Of a stretch of DNA of 64,000 nucleotides, positions 1 to 8,851 are shown in pieces. The DNA lies in contig CAVUMR010000002.1 of assembly GCA_963742715.1 (NCBI GenBank), positions 2,232,001 through 2,296,000 on the forward strand, in the 5' to 3' direction. The position numbers and the translations under genes are program-made. This stretch comes from CAVUMR01 sp963742715. GTDB lineage: Bacteria > Actinomycetota > Actinomycetes > Mycobacteriales > Micromonosporaceae. The notes below the pieces were generated by a model. It was not told the origin of the DNA. It saw only the letters and a program-made list of their open reading frames with translations, and ran no database searches. Position 1 is the stretch's first letter, and every line of letters starts with the position of its first letter.

Positions 1-742
1 CGTCCACGATGACCGTGCCGGCGGAGCGCTGGTCGGCCCGGCGCAACACGACCGCGGCGACCGCGCAGGCGCCCGAGCCGCACGACTCGGTCTCGCCGGC
101 GCCCCGCTCGTACACCCGCATCCGGACCCGCAACGGCCGCGGCAACGGCGACTGCCACGAGCCGGCGGCCTCGACGAACTCGACGTTCACCCCGTCCGGA
201 AACACCGCCGGGTCGTGGCCGGGTGGCGCGGACAGGTCGATCGGGGCCAGGTCGTCCACCAGACAGACCAGGTGCGGATTGCCGGTGGTGACCGCGGTGC
301 CCGGGTACTCCCGGCCATCGGCGGTCGCGACGCTCGGACCGAGCAGGCGCGGCACCTCCAGACCGACCGCGATCTCGCCGCCGGTCACCCGTACCGGGCA
401 GACCCCGGACCGGGTCGCCACGGTGAACCGCTCCCCCGTGATCAGCCCGGCGTCGAGCAGATACCGGCTGTACACCCGCAGGCCGTTGCCGCACATCTCG
501 GCCACCGAGCCGTCGGCGTTCCAGTAGTCCATGAACCATTCGGCGTCGCCGGCGTACCGGACCGCGTCCGGGTGCTTGGCGGACCGGATCACCCGCAACA
601 CCCCGTCCGCCCCGATCCCGGCCCGCCGGTCGCAGAGCGCCGTGACGAGTTCCGCCGTCAAGCCGACTGTGCCGTCGGCGTCAGGCAACAGCACGAAGTC
701 GTTCCGGGTGCCGTGCCCGGTCACGAACTCCAGCTTCCCCAT
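1..742 (-). CDS. dapF: Diaminopimelate epimerase, 3' end cut by window edge
   Basis: Interconverts LL- and meso-diaminopimelate for lysine and peptidoglycan synthesis in the cytoplasm. The 247 visible codons begin MGKLEFVTGHGTRNDF. They carry both cysteine loops of the two-base mechanism: EMCGNG with Cys near residue 84 and ESCGSGAC with Cys near residue 221. The family is about 280 residues, so roughly the last 30 lie outside the window. The ATG overlaps the miaA stop codon by one base (TGATG), which fixes the start and implies translational coupling to miaA. dapA and dapB are elsewhere in this window, so three lysine/DAP genes are present but not clustered. Confidence 0.95.
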   Translation of the reverse strand, partial: MGKLEFVTGHGTRNDFVLLPDADGTVGLTAELVTALCDRRAGIGADGVLRVIRSAKHPDAVRYAGDAEWFMDYWNADGSVAEMCGNGLRVYSRYLLDAGLITGERFTVATRSGVCPVRVTGGEIAVGLEVPRLLGPSVATADGREYPGTAVTTGNPHLVCLVDDLAPIDLSAPPGHDPAVFPDGVNVEFVEAAGSWQSPLPRPLRVRMRVYERGAGETESCGSGACAVAAVVLRRADQRSAGTVIVD

Positions 743-1776
743 CAGGCCATCATCCCGTACCCGCCGAGGCTGCCGGCCGGCCCGTCCGGAGACAGGTCCG
801 GGAACGCCTCGCGGACCAGCGCGGACGCGGCCGGTAGGAGGTCGTCGCGGCCGCCATCGAGCCATTCGACCTGCGGGTCCCGCCGGAACCAGGCGCGCTG
901 GCGGCGGACGAAGCGCCTGGTCGCCTGCACCGTCGCCGCCCGGGCATCGTCGTCGCCGCACTCGCCGGCGAGGTGGCGCAGCACCTGCTGGTACCCGAGC
1001 GCGCGGCTCGCGGTACGACCGCGGCGCAACCCGCGCTCGTCCAGCGCGCGTACCTCGTCGACGAAGCCGGCCGCCCACATCCGGTCCACCCGTTCGGCCA
1101 CCCGCGCGTCCAGGATCTCCGGCGACAGATCGAGTCCGAGGTGTACCGCCCGGTAGACCGGCGCCGGTGCGGGCAGGCCGGCGGTGAACGAGCCGGTCAA
1201 CGTGACCACTTCGAGCGCTCGTACGATCCGCCGGCCGTTGCTGGGCAGGATCGCCGCGGCCGCGGCCGGATCGGCGTCGGCCAGCCGGGCGTGCAGCACC
1301 AGCGGGCCGACCCGGTCGAGCTCGGTCTCCAACTCGGCCCGCAGCACCGGATCGGTGCCGGGGAACTCGAGGTTGTCCAGGGCCGCGCGGACGTACAGGC
1401 CGGACCCGCCGACCAGCACCGGCACCCGGCCCGCCGCCAGCAGGCGGTCGATGGTGTCCCGGGCCCGCCGCTGGTACTCGGCCACGCTGGCCGGCTCGGT
1501 CACCTCCCACAGATCAAGCAGCTGATGGGGTACGCCGTGCCGCTCGGCGACGGTCAGCTTGGCGGTACCGATGTCCATCCCCCGGTACAGCTGCATCGAG
1601 TCGGCGTTGACGACCTCGCCGCCGAGTTCCCGGGCCAGCGTGACGCCGAGCGCCGACTTGCCGGTGGCGGTCGGGCCGACCACCGCGATCACCGGCCCGG
1701 GCAGCAGCTCCGAACCGGGCTGCTCCGGACCGGGCAGCTCTGGGCCGGGCAGCTCAGCGCCGGTCATGCCGTCCAC
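742..1776 (-). CDS. miaA: tRNA dimethylallyltransferase
   Basis: Transfers a dimethylallyl group to N6 of adenosine 37 in tRNAs that read codons starting with U, the step before MiaB. The P-loop GPTATGKS lies near residue 33, followed by the substrate motif NADSMQLYRGMDIGTAKL. At 344 residues the length is slightly above the usual 300-320 because of a Pro/Glu/Leu-rich N-terminus encoded by a 15-bp tandem repeat. The true start could be Met1 or Met4. It overlaps the 3' end of the upstream gene by 13 bases and the dapF start by one base, so the three genes look like one operon. Confidence 0.93.
   Translation of the reverse strand: MDGMTGAELPGPELPGPEQPGSELLPGPVIAVVGPTATGKSALGVTLARELGGEVVNADSMQLYRGMDIGTAKLTVAERHGVPHQLLDLWEVTEPASVAEYQRRARDTIDRLLAAGRVPVLVGGSGLYVRAALDNLEFPGTDPVLRAELETELDRVGPLVLHARLADADPAAAAAILPSNGRRIVRALEVVTLTGSFTAGLPAPAPVYRAVHLGLDLSPEILDARVAERVDRMWAAGFVDEVRALDERGLRRGRTASRALGYQQVLRHLAGECGDDDARAATVQATRRFVRRQRAWFRRDPQVEWLDGGRDDLLPAASALVREAFPDLSPDGPAGSLGGYGMMA
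1705..1763. repeat. 15-bp tandem repeat in miaA N-terminus, four copies
   Basis: Four in-register units of the form CAGCTCnGnnCCGGG start at 1705, 1720, 1735 and 1750, the last incomplete. They encode the low-complexity stretch rich in Pro, Glu, Leu and Gly before the MiaA P-loop. The reading frame is preserved, so the array only lengthens a disordered N-terminus. Confidence 0.8.
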
Positions 1777-2498
1777 CAGTTCGCGACGAAGTACCCGACG
1801 CCGTACGGAGCGTCGTGATACCGCAGCTCAGCGCGCCAGCCACGGCCGGCCGCGGCACCGGCGAGCACCTGCCAGGGCGCCCGCCCGGCCACCAGCAGCT
1901 GATCGGCCAGCGCCGGATCGAGTCCGGCCAGCGCGTCCAGATCGGCGGTACCGAGGGCGGCGGCGACAACGGTGTCGAACGGCTCGGCCCGGTCGTCGTG
2001 GTAGCCGGGCGCGGAGGTTCCCCGCCGCGCCGACCCGTCCCCCATCACCAGCAGCGCGACCCGCTCGTCGGTACCGGCCAGCCGCCGGCCGAGCTCCGCG
2101 CAACCGGCCGGATCGGTCACCGCCGGTACGGTCTGCCCGCTCCGGCGTACCGTCGCGCCGGCCCGGTCCAACAGCCAGCTGCCGACGAGTACCGGAAGCG
2201 GCAGGCCGATCCGGCCGTTCGACGCCCCGACCGTCGCCGGGAGCAGAGCGGGCGGGCCGGCCAGGGAGGTGCGCACGTCGGGCATCCCGTACCGGGCGAA
2301 GGAACCGTGGTCGGCGGCGGTGAACCGCCGGTGAGATCCGCCACCCAGGACGATCACCGCGTCCGGCTCGGCAGCCAGCAATCCGGCGACCGCACGGTCG
2401 CAGTGCTGCCGTAGTTCGCCCAGTCCACCGCCCTTACCGGTGGCCAGCTCCGGCACCAGCAGCGGCGGATGCGGGCAGACCGCGGCGGCGACGAGCAC
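1764..2498 (-). CDS. Class III extradiol dioxygenase subunit B-like protein
   Basis: Protein of about 244 residues resembling the LigB-type class III extradiol dioxygenase fold that is common next to miaA in actinobacteria. Its biological substrate is not known. It begins MLVAAAVCPHPPLLVPEL; the His-Pro-Pro stretch, LGGGSHRR near residue 46 and VMGDGSARR are the conserved positions I can see. The open frame extends much further upstream. I chose GTG at 2498 because the family begins there and because TACCGT lies 7 bases before it, fitting a leaderless transcript; GTG at 2507 is the alternative. No other neighbouring gene suggests an aromatic degradation pathway. Confidence 0.72.
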   Translation of the reverse strand: MLVAAAVCPHPPLLVPELATGKGGGLGELRQHCDRAVAGLLAAEPDAVIVLGGGSHRRFTAADHGSFARYGMPDVRTSLAGPPALLPATVGASNGRIGLPLPVLVGSWLLDRAGATVRRSGQTVPAVTDPAGCAELGRRLAGTDERVALLVMGDGSARRGTSAPGYHDDRAEPFDTVVAAALGTADLDALAGLDPALADQLLVAGRAPWQVLAGAAAGRGWRAELRYHDAPYGVGYFVANWWTA

Positions 2499-2689
2499 GG
2501 TCCACACGGTAGCCGCGCGCACTGTCCTGGTCGTCGTAAGGTCACGGTTCGGCTGCGGGCGCTTCACGGCCGCCCGGGTCGACCTGTGAGAATGCCCTGG
2601 AAGTCTGGTGAGATTACACATGCGCTCGGGCGGTTGCTGGCCGGATCTGCGGTTCCGGTGGGTGCCGGTGCTACACGAGGATGGGTCAG

Positions 2690-3910
2690 ATGAGCGGTGA
2701 CGCGCGCGACTGGACAACGTACGGTCGGGTCGACGCGGACGGCACGGTGTACGTCAAGACCTCGGCCGGGGAACGAGCGGTCGGATCCTGGCAGGCAGGT
2801 ACACCGCAAGAAGGGCTTGAGCATTTCGCCCGCCGGTTCGCTGACCTGGTGATCGAGGTGAACCTGCTGTCCACCAGGTTGGACAGCGGTACGGCCGACG
2901 CCCAGCACACGCTGGTGAGCGTGCGCCGGCTGCGCGGGGAGCTCGACACCGTGCACGCGGTCGGGGACCTGGACGCGCTGGCCGCGCGGCTGGACGAGCT
3001 GGCGGTACGAGCGGAGAAGCGCGCCGCCGAGGCGAAGGCCGCCCGGGACACGGCCCGTACCGAGGCGATCGCCCGCAAGACCGCGCTGGTCGAAGAGGCG
3101 GAGCAGCTCGGTACCGAGGCGACCCAGTGGAAGGTCGCCGGTGACCGGCTCAAGGCGATCCTCGACGAGTGGAAGACGATCCGGGGCATCGACCGGAAGA
3201 CCGACACCGAGCTGTGGAAGCGGTACGCCGCGGCCCGGGACGCCTTCACCCGCCGCCGGGGCAGCCACTTCGCCACCCTGGACCAGCAGCGTAAGCAGGT
3301 ACAGGGGCGCAAGGAGGAGCTGGTCGCGGAGGCCGAGGCGTTGGTCGAGTCGACCGAGTGGGGTCCGACCGCGAGCCGGCTCAAGCAGCTGATGACCGAG
3401 TGGAAGGCGGCCGGACGGGCCTCCCGCGAGTCCGAGCAGCGGCTCTGGGAGCGGTTCCGGGCCGCGCAGGACGCGTTCTTCAGCCGGCGCAGCGAGGTGT
3501 TCAGCGCCCGCGACGCCGAGCACAAGGCCAGCCTGGAGAAGCGGCAGGAGCTGCTCGGCGAGGCCGAGGCGCTCGACGTGGACGCCGACCCGCGGGCCGC
3601 CCAGGCGAAGCTGCGGGACCTGCAGGCCCGCTGGCACGACACCGGTCGGGTACCGCGGGAGACGAGCGCCGCGCTGGACCGCCGGTTCCGCGCGGTCGAG
3701 GACCGGGTACGCCAGGCGATGGAGACCGCGTGGCGGCGTACCGCGCCGGAGGACAACCCGCTGCTGGCCCAGATCCGCGAGCAGGTGGCCCGGGCCGAGG
3801 AGCAGTTGGAGAAGGCCAAGGCCGCCGGCGACGCCCAACGGATCAAGAAGGCCGAGGAGGCGCTGGAGAGCAAGCGCAAGTTCCTCCAGCTGGCCGAGCA
3901 CACCGGCTGA
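2690..3910 (+). CDS. DUF349 domain-containing coiled-coil protein
   Basis: Cytosolic protein of about 406 residues made mostly of charged helices. Several DUF349 repeats are recognisable from spaced WK/W-x-x-xG and LW-x-RF/Y motifs, for example DEWKTIRG, ELWKRYAAARDAF, TEWKAAGRA and RLWERFRAAQDAFF. DUF349 proteins are widespread in actinobacteria and their function is unknown. GAGG at 2677 is 9 bases before the ATG at 2690, so I prefer that start to the ATG at 2681, which would sit on the ribosome-binding site. It is transcribed divergently from the miaA group and runs into the phosphatase gene 14 bases downstream. Confidence 0.85.
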   Translation: MSGDARDWTTYGRVDADGTVYVKTSAGERAVGSWQAGTPQEGLEHFARRFADLVIEVNLLSTRLDSGTADAQHTLVSVRRLRGELDTVHAVGDLDALAARLDELAVRAEKRAAEAKAARDTARTEAIARKTALVEEAEQLGTEATQWKVAGDRLKAILDEWKTIRGIDRKTDTELWKRYAAARDAFTRRRGSHFATLDQQRKQVQGRKEELVAEAEALVESTEWGPTASRLKQLMTEWKAAGRASRESEQRLWERFRAAQDAFFSRRSEVFSARDAEHKASLEKRQELLGEAEALDVDADPRAAQAKLRDLQARWHDTGRVPRETSAALDRRFRAVEDRVRQAMETAWRRTAPEDNPLLAQIREQVARAEEQLEKAKAAGDAQRIKKAEEALESKRKFLQLAEHTG

Positions 3911-3924
3911 CCGGGCCGGACGAG

Positions 3925-4725
3925 GTGACGGAACCGGACGGGGACGTCGGACGGATCGTCGACTTCGGCACGGTGTTCAACTTCCGCGATCTCGGCGGCT
4001 ACCGGACCTCGACCGGCGCCACCGTCCGCCGGGGTCGGCTGTACCGGGCGGACGGGCTGTTCCGGTTGTCCGGCCCGGACCTGGCCCGGTTCGCCGCGCT
4101 CGGTATCCGTACCGCGGTGGACCTGCGCCGACCGGACGAGTTGGCCGCCGACGGGCGCATCGCGGAAGACCTGGGCCTGGAGTACCACCACGTGTGCCTG
4201 CAGCCGGAGCCGTGGGCGCCGATGCGGCCGGAGGATGGCTCGCACGCGCGGTACCTGGCCGACCGGTACGCGGACATCGCGGCATCGGGACTCGACGGGG
4301 ACGCGCCGATCGGTACCGCGCTGCGGCTGATCAGCGCCGGCGACACGCTGCCGCTGGTGTTCCACTGCGCGGCCGGCAAGGACCGGACCGGGGTGCTCGC
4401 CGCGGTCACGCTCGCGCTGCTCGGCGTACCGGACGAGGAGATCGCCCGGGACTACGCGGTGAGCGCGATCGCGGAGCGGCGGTACTTCGACTGGTTGCGC
4501 ACCACCATGCCGGAGTTCGACGCCGAATCCGGGTCGGTACCTGCCGCGGCGGTTCCGGAGGCCGGACACGAGCCGCCCGAGCGGCGCGATCCCGCACCGG
4601 TACGCACGATGCTGCTGTTCCTGGCCGAGCTGCGGGAGCGGCACGGCTCGGTACCCGGGTACGCCCGGGAAGCCGGCCTCACCGACGCGCACCTCGACCA
4701 GTTGCGCCGGCACCTGCTCGACTGA
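3925..4725 (+). CDS. Tyrosine/serine-type protein phosphatase
   Basis: Cysteine-dependent phosphatase of the atypical bacterial tyrosine phosphatase family (MptpB-like). The 266 residues start VTEPDGDVGRIVDFGTVFNFRDLGGY; the NFRDLGG motif is typical of the family. The catalytic P-loop HCAAGKDRTG (C-x5-R) lies near residue 147. Its substrate may be a phosphoprotein or phospholipid and cannot be told from sequence. GTG at 3925 follows GGACGAG and lies 14 bases after the DUF349 stop, so the two are probably co-transcribed. The last codons form half of a 14-bp hairpin shared with the converging amidase gene. Confidence 0.87.
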   Translation: MTEPDGDVGRIVDFGTVFNFRDLGGYRTSTGATVRRGRLYRADGLFRLSGPDLARFAALGIRTAVDLRRPDELAADGRIAEDLGLEYHHVCLQPEPWAPMRPEDGSHARYLADRYADIAASGLDGDAPIGTALRLISAGDTLPLVFHCAAGKDRTGVLAAVTLALLGVPDEEIARDYAVSAIAERRYFDWLRTTMPEFDAESGSVPAAAVPEAGHEPPERRDPAPVRTMLLFLAELRERHGSVPGYAREAGLTDAHLDQLRRHLLD

Positions 4726-4743
4726 CCGCCGAGCAGGTGCCGG
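4707..4743. terminator. Bidirectional hairpin terminator spanning the phosphatase stop codon
   Basis: A perfect 14-bp stem (CCGGCACCTGCTCG at 4707-4720 and its complement at 4730-4743) encloses a 9-base loop that contains the TGA stop. It lies between converging genes, with the amidase ending at 4750. There is no T-run, as is common in high-GC actinomycetes. Confidence 0.75.
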
Positions 4744-4749
4744 TGCGGG

Positions 4750-5409
4750 TCAGCCCATCGCGGCGGCGACCGCGTCGCGCAGCTCGGGCAGCCGGTCGTG
4801 GATCAGGCCCGGGCACTGGGTGCTGTTGTAGTCCAGGTGCCCGTAGATCTCGGTCGGCGGAATGCCGTACTGCTGGCAGATGTACGCGCAGAAGTTGATC
4901 AAGCTGTCCCACTGCGCGGCCGGCGGCTGCTCGGTCAGGTACGTACCCTCGTTCTCGATGCCGATCGCCTGGGTGTTCTGTCCGACGCAGTGCGCGCCCT
5001 CGATCATTCCCTGGCCGCCGAGCAGCTGCTCGAGGCTGCCGTGCCGGCCTTCGGTGAGCCAGCCGCCGCGGCTGTTGGTGAAGTGCTGGCCGGTGTCGAG
5101 CCACCCGTTGTCGTCCATGTGGTGGTCCTGGATGGCGCGCGACACGGCGAACGCCTGCTCCTGGGAGTAGTCGGTCGAGTTCGCGCCCGCGGTGTGGTGG
5201 ACGATGATCTTGTTCGGCCGGTTCGGTACCACCGTGACCGACCCGTTCGGCGGGCGCGCTCCCCACTCGTCGCAGCTGGCGATGACCGGCTGGCCGACCG
5301 ACGCCGACGCCGGCAGGTTCCGGGCCGCGACCGAACCCAGCGCTACCCCGATACCGAGGGCAGCCGCACCGCGGAACAGCGTGCGACGGTCGACAGTGAA
5401 TTCGGACAT
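4750..5409 (-). CDS. Tat-exported N-acetylmuramoyl-L-alanine amidase (PGRP/amidase_2 type)
   Basis: Predicted to cleave the bond between N-acetylmuramic acid and L-alanine in peptidoglycan outside the membrane. The 219-residue protein starts MSEFTVDRRTLFRGAAALGIGVA, a twin-arginine signal (RRTLF) followed by a hydrophobic stretch. The mature domain keeps candidate zinc ligands in VHHTAG and in GHLDYNSTQC, so it should be catalytic rather than a pure binding domain. ATG 5409 is preceded by GGAG; an upstream start would add nine residues before the signal peptide. Downstream it converges on the phosphatase gene with a shared terminator. Confidence 0.9.
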   Translation of the reverse strand: MSEFTVDRRTLFRGAAALGIGVALGSVAARNLPASASVGQPVIASCDEWGARPPNGSVTVVPNRPNKIIVHHTAGANSTDYSQEQAFAVSRAIQDHHMDDNGWLDTGQHFTNSRGGWLTEGRHGSLEQLLGGQGMIEGAHCVGQNTQAIGIENEGTYLTEQPPAAQWDSLINFCAYICQQYGIPPTEIYGHLDYNSTQCPGLIHDRLPELRDAVAAAMG

Positions 5410-5526
5410 GGGGGCTCCGATCGCCTGATGGGACACGAGGACCAGCGGTGTCAGAGCTTGCCATCATTTGCGGACATACCGCAAGAAAGCTACGTATTCG
5501 GACAAGCGGCAGGCGTGACCGCCTCG

Positions 5527-6042
5527 TCAGGCGCCGGTCACGCCGTCCACGCACTGCCGGAGCAGGTCGGCGTGCCCGTTGTGCCGGGCGTACTCGCCGA
5601 TCATGTGGTTGAACACCAACCGCAGCGAGAACTCGTCGTCCGACACGCTGAACGTCTTGTCGAGGGAAGCACCGGCCGCTGCCTGCCGGGCGGCCTCCTG
5701 CTCAGTCAGCAGCCGCGCGTAGTCGGTCTCGGCCCGATCCGGATCGACCTCCTCGAAGTCGGCGTCCGGCCGATCGGGCGTCGAGTACAGCCGGGCGATC
5801 CGCTCGCCCCGGAACCGCTCGCGGAACCAGATCCGCTCGACCTTGGACAGGTGCCGGATCAGCCCCAGCAACGACAGGTTCGACTGCGCGAGAGGTGCGG
5901 TGGCCAGCTGCTCTCCGGTCAGCCCGGCGCACTTGTACAGCAGCGTGGACCGGTGCCAGTCGAGCAACCCGCGCAGCAGCTCCGGCTCGGGCGCGGTGAG
6001 CGAACCCTCGGGGCGGGTTACGGCGGGAGCGGTCCAGGTCAT
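5527..6042 (-). CDS. DinB / DUF664 family protein
   Basis: A 171-residue four-helix-bundle protein of the DinB superfamily, DUF664 branch, which in actinobacteria includes thiol- and metal-dependent enzymes. Candidate metal-binding histidines are in LLDWHRSTLL, LIRHLSKVERIW and GEYARHNGHADLL, spaced as in the superfamily. The substrate (mycothiol, bacillithiol or something else) cannot be assigned. It stands alone on the minus strand between miaB and the amidase, with 46 bases separating it from miaB. Confidence 0.82.
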   Translation of the reverse strand: MTWTAPAVTRPEGSLTAPEPELLRGLLDWHRSTLLYKCAGLTGEQLATAPLAQSNLSLLGLIRHLSKVERIWFRERFRGERIARLYSTPDRPDADFEEVDPDRAETDYARLLTEQEAARQAAAGASLDKTFSVSDDEFSLRLVFNHMIGEYARHNGHADLLRQCVDGVTGA

Positions 6043-6088
6043 CCGGCCATGCTGCCAGGTACCGGAGAAGTGATCTTCCGATTAACGC

Positions 6089-7633
6089 TCAGGAACAGGG
6101 CGACGAGGACGCGGGCAGCGCGGCCGGAACCCCGATGGCGGGCATGCCGAGCAGGACACCCGGCGTGCGGGGCGTGGTGCCGGCCGCCCAGGCGTCGCCG
6201 GCCCTGGTCCGCCGGTGCGAGACGAGCGGACCGTCCGCGACCAGGTGGTGCGGCGCGGCGTACGTGACGATCGCCTCGACGACGTCGCCGGGGCGGACCC
6301 CGTCGCCGCTGGTGAAGTGGACCAGCCGCCCGTCCCGGGCGCGGCCGGACATCCGGCCGGTGGCGCCGTCCTTGCGCCCCTCCCCCACCGCCACCAGCAG
6401 TTCGACGGTACGGCCGACCAGCCGCCTGTTCTCCGCCCAGGTGGTCTCCTCGACCACCTCGACGAGCCGGTCGTACCGCTCCCGCACGACCTCCTTCGGC
6501 ACCTGATCCGGCATGGTCGCCGCGGGCGTACCCGGTCGGGTCGAGTACTGGAAGGTGAAGGCGCCGGAGAACCGGGCCTCCCGTACCACCGCGAGGGTGT
6601 CGGCGAAGTCGGACTCGGTCTCGCCCGGGAAGCCGACGATGATGTCGGTGGTGATCGCGGCGTCCGGCATCGCGTCCCGTACCTCGCGCAGGATGTCGAG
6701 GTACCGCGCCGACCGGTAGGACCGGCGCATCGCCTTGAGCACCCGGTCCGAGCCGGACTGCAGCGGCATGTGCAGCTGGTGGCACACGTTCGGCGTCTCG
6801 GCCATCGCGGCGATCACGTCGGAGGTGAAGTCGCGCGGGTGCGGGCTGGTGAACCGGAGCCGCTCGAGGCCCTCCACCTCGCCACACGCCCGCAGCAGCT
6901 TGCCGAACGCGTACCGGTCGCCGAACTCCACGCCGTACGAGTTGACGTTCTGGCCGAGCAGCGTGACTTCCAGGACACCGTCGTCGACCAGCGCGCGTAC
7001 CTCAGCGAGGATGTCGCCGGGCCGGCGGTCGGCTTCCTTGCCGCGCAACGCCGGGACGATGCAGAACGTGCAGGTGTTGTTGCAGCCGACCGAGATCGAC
7101 ACCCAGCCGGAGTACGTCGACTCGCGCCGCGCCGGCAGGGTGGACGGGAACACCTCGAGCGCCTCGAGGATCTCCACCTGGGCGGCCTCGTTGTGCCGGG
7201 CCCGGTCCAGCAGTACCGGCAGCGAGCCGATGTTGTGGGTCCCGAACACCACGTCCACCCAGGGCGCCCGGCGGACGATCTCGCCGCGGTCCTTCTGCGC
7301 CAGGCAGCCCCCGACCGCGATCTGCATACCCGGATGGCGCGCCTTGACCGGCGCCAGGTGGCCGAGGTTGCCGTACAGCCGGTTGTCCGCGTTCTCGCGT
7401 ACCGCGCAGGTGTTGAACACGACCAGGTCGGGCGGGTCACCGGCGGCATCGTCGCCGGCCCGGTCGGCGGCGCGCACGTACCCCGCCTGTTCGAGCAGGC
7501 CGGCGATCCGCTCGGAGTCGTGCACGTTCATCTGGCAGCCGTACGTGCGTACCTCAAAGGTCCGGCCGGCGGACGGCCCCGGGGCCGCGAGGTCCGCGGC
7601 GGCGGGCAGCGGGTTCGTGGTCTGCGCAGTCAT
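6089..7633 (-). CDS. miaB: tRNA-2-methylthio-N6-dimethylallyladenosine synthase
   Basis: Radical-SAM methylthiotransferase that adds the methylthio group to i6A37 made by MiaA. Domains in order: N-terminal MTTase domain with RTYGCQMNVHDSERI near residue 27, the radical-SAM cluster motif GCNNTCTFC near residue 185, and a C-terminal TRAM RNA-binding domain. The last 40 or so residues are a disordered tail. ATG at 7633 gives 514 residues; the GTG at 7657 would add eight. The partner miaA is 4.3 kb away on the same strand. It is divergent from gluA, with 145 bases between starts. Confidence 0.94.
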   Translation of the reverse strand: MTAQTTNPLPAAADLAAPGPSAGRTFEVRTYGCQMNVHDSERIAGLLEQAGYVRAADRAGDDAAGDPPDLVVFNTCAVRENADNRLYGNLGHLAPVKARHPGMQIAVGGCLAQKDRGEIVRRAPWVDVVFGTHNIGSLPVLLDRARHNEAAQVEILEALEVFPSTLPARRESTYSGWVSISVGCNNTCTFCIVPALRGKEADRRPGDILAEVRALVDDGVLEVTLLGQNVNSYGVEFGDRYAFGKLLRACGEVEGLERLRFTSPHPRDFTSDVIAAMAETPNVCHQLHMPLQSGSDRVLKAMRRSYRSARYLDILREVRDAMPDAAITTDIIVGFPGETESDFADTLAVVREARFSGAFTFQYSTRPGTPAATMPDQVPKEVVRERYDRLVEVVEETTWAENRRLVGRTVELLVAVGEGRKDGATGRMSGRARDGRLVHFTSGDGVRPGDVVEAIVTYAAPHHLVADGPLVSHRRTRAGDAWAAGTTPRTPGVLLGMPAIGVPAALPASSSPCS

Positions 7634-7778
7634 GTCGACTGTCCAGGGTATCCGCACCGCTCGCGTGCGGGCGGGACGGGCGGGCGGGATAGGTCGAGTG
7701 GGATCCGTTGACCCGGTGAACTATGGATAGAGTGACCGCCACATCGCAGATCGATCGGTACGACGGGGTGGGCGGCAG

Positions 7779-8573
7779 ATGAGCGACGAGGCGGCGGGCC
7801 AGCCGGGCGGAACGGCCCCGGACGCGGCTCCCGACGGACAGCCACTGGTGGTCCTGGCAGGCGTGAACAAGTGGTTCGGCCCGCTACACGTCCTGCAGGA
7901 CATCGACCTGTCCGTCGAGTCCGGCGAGGTCGTCGTGGTGATCGGCCCGTCCGGGTCGGGCAAGTCCACGCTCTGCCGGGTGATCAACCGACTGGAGCCG
8001 ATCGACTCCGGCGAGGTGCGCATCGCCGGCAAGATCCTGCCGGCCGAGGGTCGCGAGCTGGCCCGGCTGCGCAGCGAGGTCGGCATGGTGTTCCAGTCGT
8101 TCAACCTGTTCGCGCACAAGAGCATCCTCGACAACGTCATGCTCGGACCGGTCAAGGTCAAGGGCGAAAAATCGGCGACGGTACGCGAGCGCGCGATGAG
8201 CCTGCTGGACCGGGTCGGGATCGCCAACCAGGCCGACAAGTATCCCGCGCAGCTCTCCGGTGGCCAGCAGCAGCGGGCCGCGATCGCCCGGGCGCTGGCC
8301 ATGCAGCCGCGGGTACTGCTCTTCGACGAGCCGACCAGCGCGCTGGACCCGGAGATGATCAACGAGGTGCTCGACGTGATGGTCTCCCTGGCCCGGGACG
8401 GGATGACCATGGTCGTGGTGACGCACGAGATGGGCTTCGCCCGCCGGGCGGCCAACCGGGTGGTCTTCATGGCCGACGGCCAGATCGTCGAGCAGGCGAC
8501 CCCGGAGGAGTTCTTCACCAACCCGCAGTCGCAGCGCGCCCAGGACTTCCTCTCCAAGATCCTCACCCACTGA
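7779..8573 (+). CDS. gluA: Glutamate-type ABC transporter ATP-binding protein
   Basis: ATPase of a polar amino acid importer, 264 residues. Walker A is GPSGSGKST, the signature motif is LSGGQQQR and Walker B is LLFDEP, followed by an H-loop in VVVTHEM. The first 25 residues are an extra Ala/Gly/Pro-rich tail. It is first in the gluABCD order, followed by an unusually long 278-base gap before gluB. TTGACC at 7708 and TAGAGT at 7728 lie upstream, but their 14-base spacing is short for a promoter. The glutamate specificity is inferred from gene order and similarity to corynebacterial GluABCD. Confidence 0.93.
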   Translation: MSDEAAGQPGGTAPDAAPDGQPLVVLAGVNKWFGPLHVLQDIDLSVESGEVVVVIGPSGSGKSTLCRVINRLEPIDSGEVRIAGKILPAEGRELARLRSEVGMVFQSFNLFAHKSILDNVMLGPVKVKGEKSATVRERAMSLLDRVGIANQADKYPAQLSGGQQQRAAIARALAMQPRVLLFDEPTSALDPEMINEVLDVMVSLARDGMTMVVVTHEMGFARRAANRVVFMADGQIVEQATPEEFFTNPQSQRAQDFLSKILTH

Positions 8574-8851
8574 CCCTGATCCGGATCGGGTGGCTGGCGC
8601 CGCGGGACGAGCGACTGACGATCCACCGACCGGATCCGGCTCCCGACCCGCGACCGGCCACCGACCCCGGCGACTCCGGCCGGAGTCCCGCCGGTTCCGC
8701 CGGTTCCGTCGTTTCCGGACAGCCGGTCCGGCGACCGCCTACCTCCTCGCCCGGCCGGGCGGGTGTATTGCCAGCTAGGACCGCACCAGCAGGACCGCAC
8801 CAGCAGGACCGCACCAGCAAGGACCGCACCACCAGCGAAGGAAAGGTTGAC
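8574..8851. other. Long gluA-gluB spacer with palindrome and tandem repeats
   Basis: These 278 bases contain no convincing gene. They hold a perfect 16-bp palindrome at 8672-8687 (GACTCCGG and its complement), several CCGGTTCCG words and, just before the gluB ribosome-binding site, a 14-bp tandem repeat at 8777-8831. Because the other glu genes are spaced by 97 bases or overlap, this spacer may carry RNA processing or differential expression signals. Confidence 0.6.
8777..8831. repeat. 14-bp tandem repeat upstream of gluB
   Basis: AGGACCGCACCAGC is repeated exactly at 8777, 8791 and 8805, followed by a fourth, imperfect copy from 8819. The array ends seven bases before the gluB Shine-Dalgarno AAGGAAAGG. 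Confidence 0.9.

Noticed and set aside
2686..4713. 675-codon minus-strand frame opposite the DUF349 and phosphatase genes
   Set aside because: Low-complexity Ser/Arg composition and two well-supported genes on the other strand.
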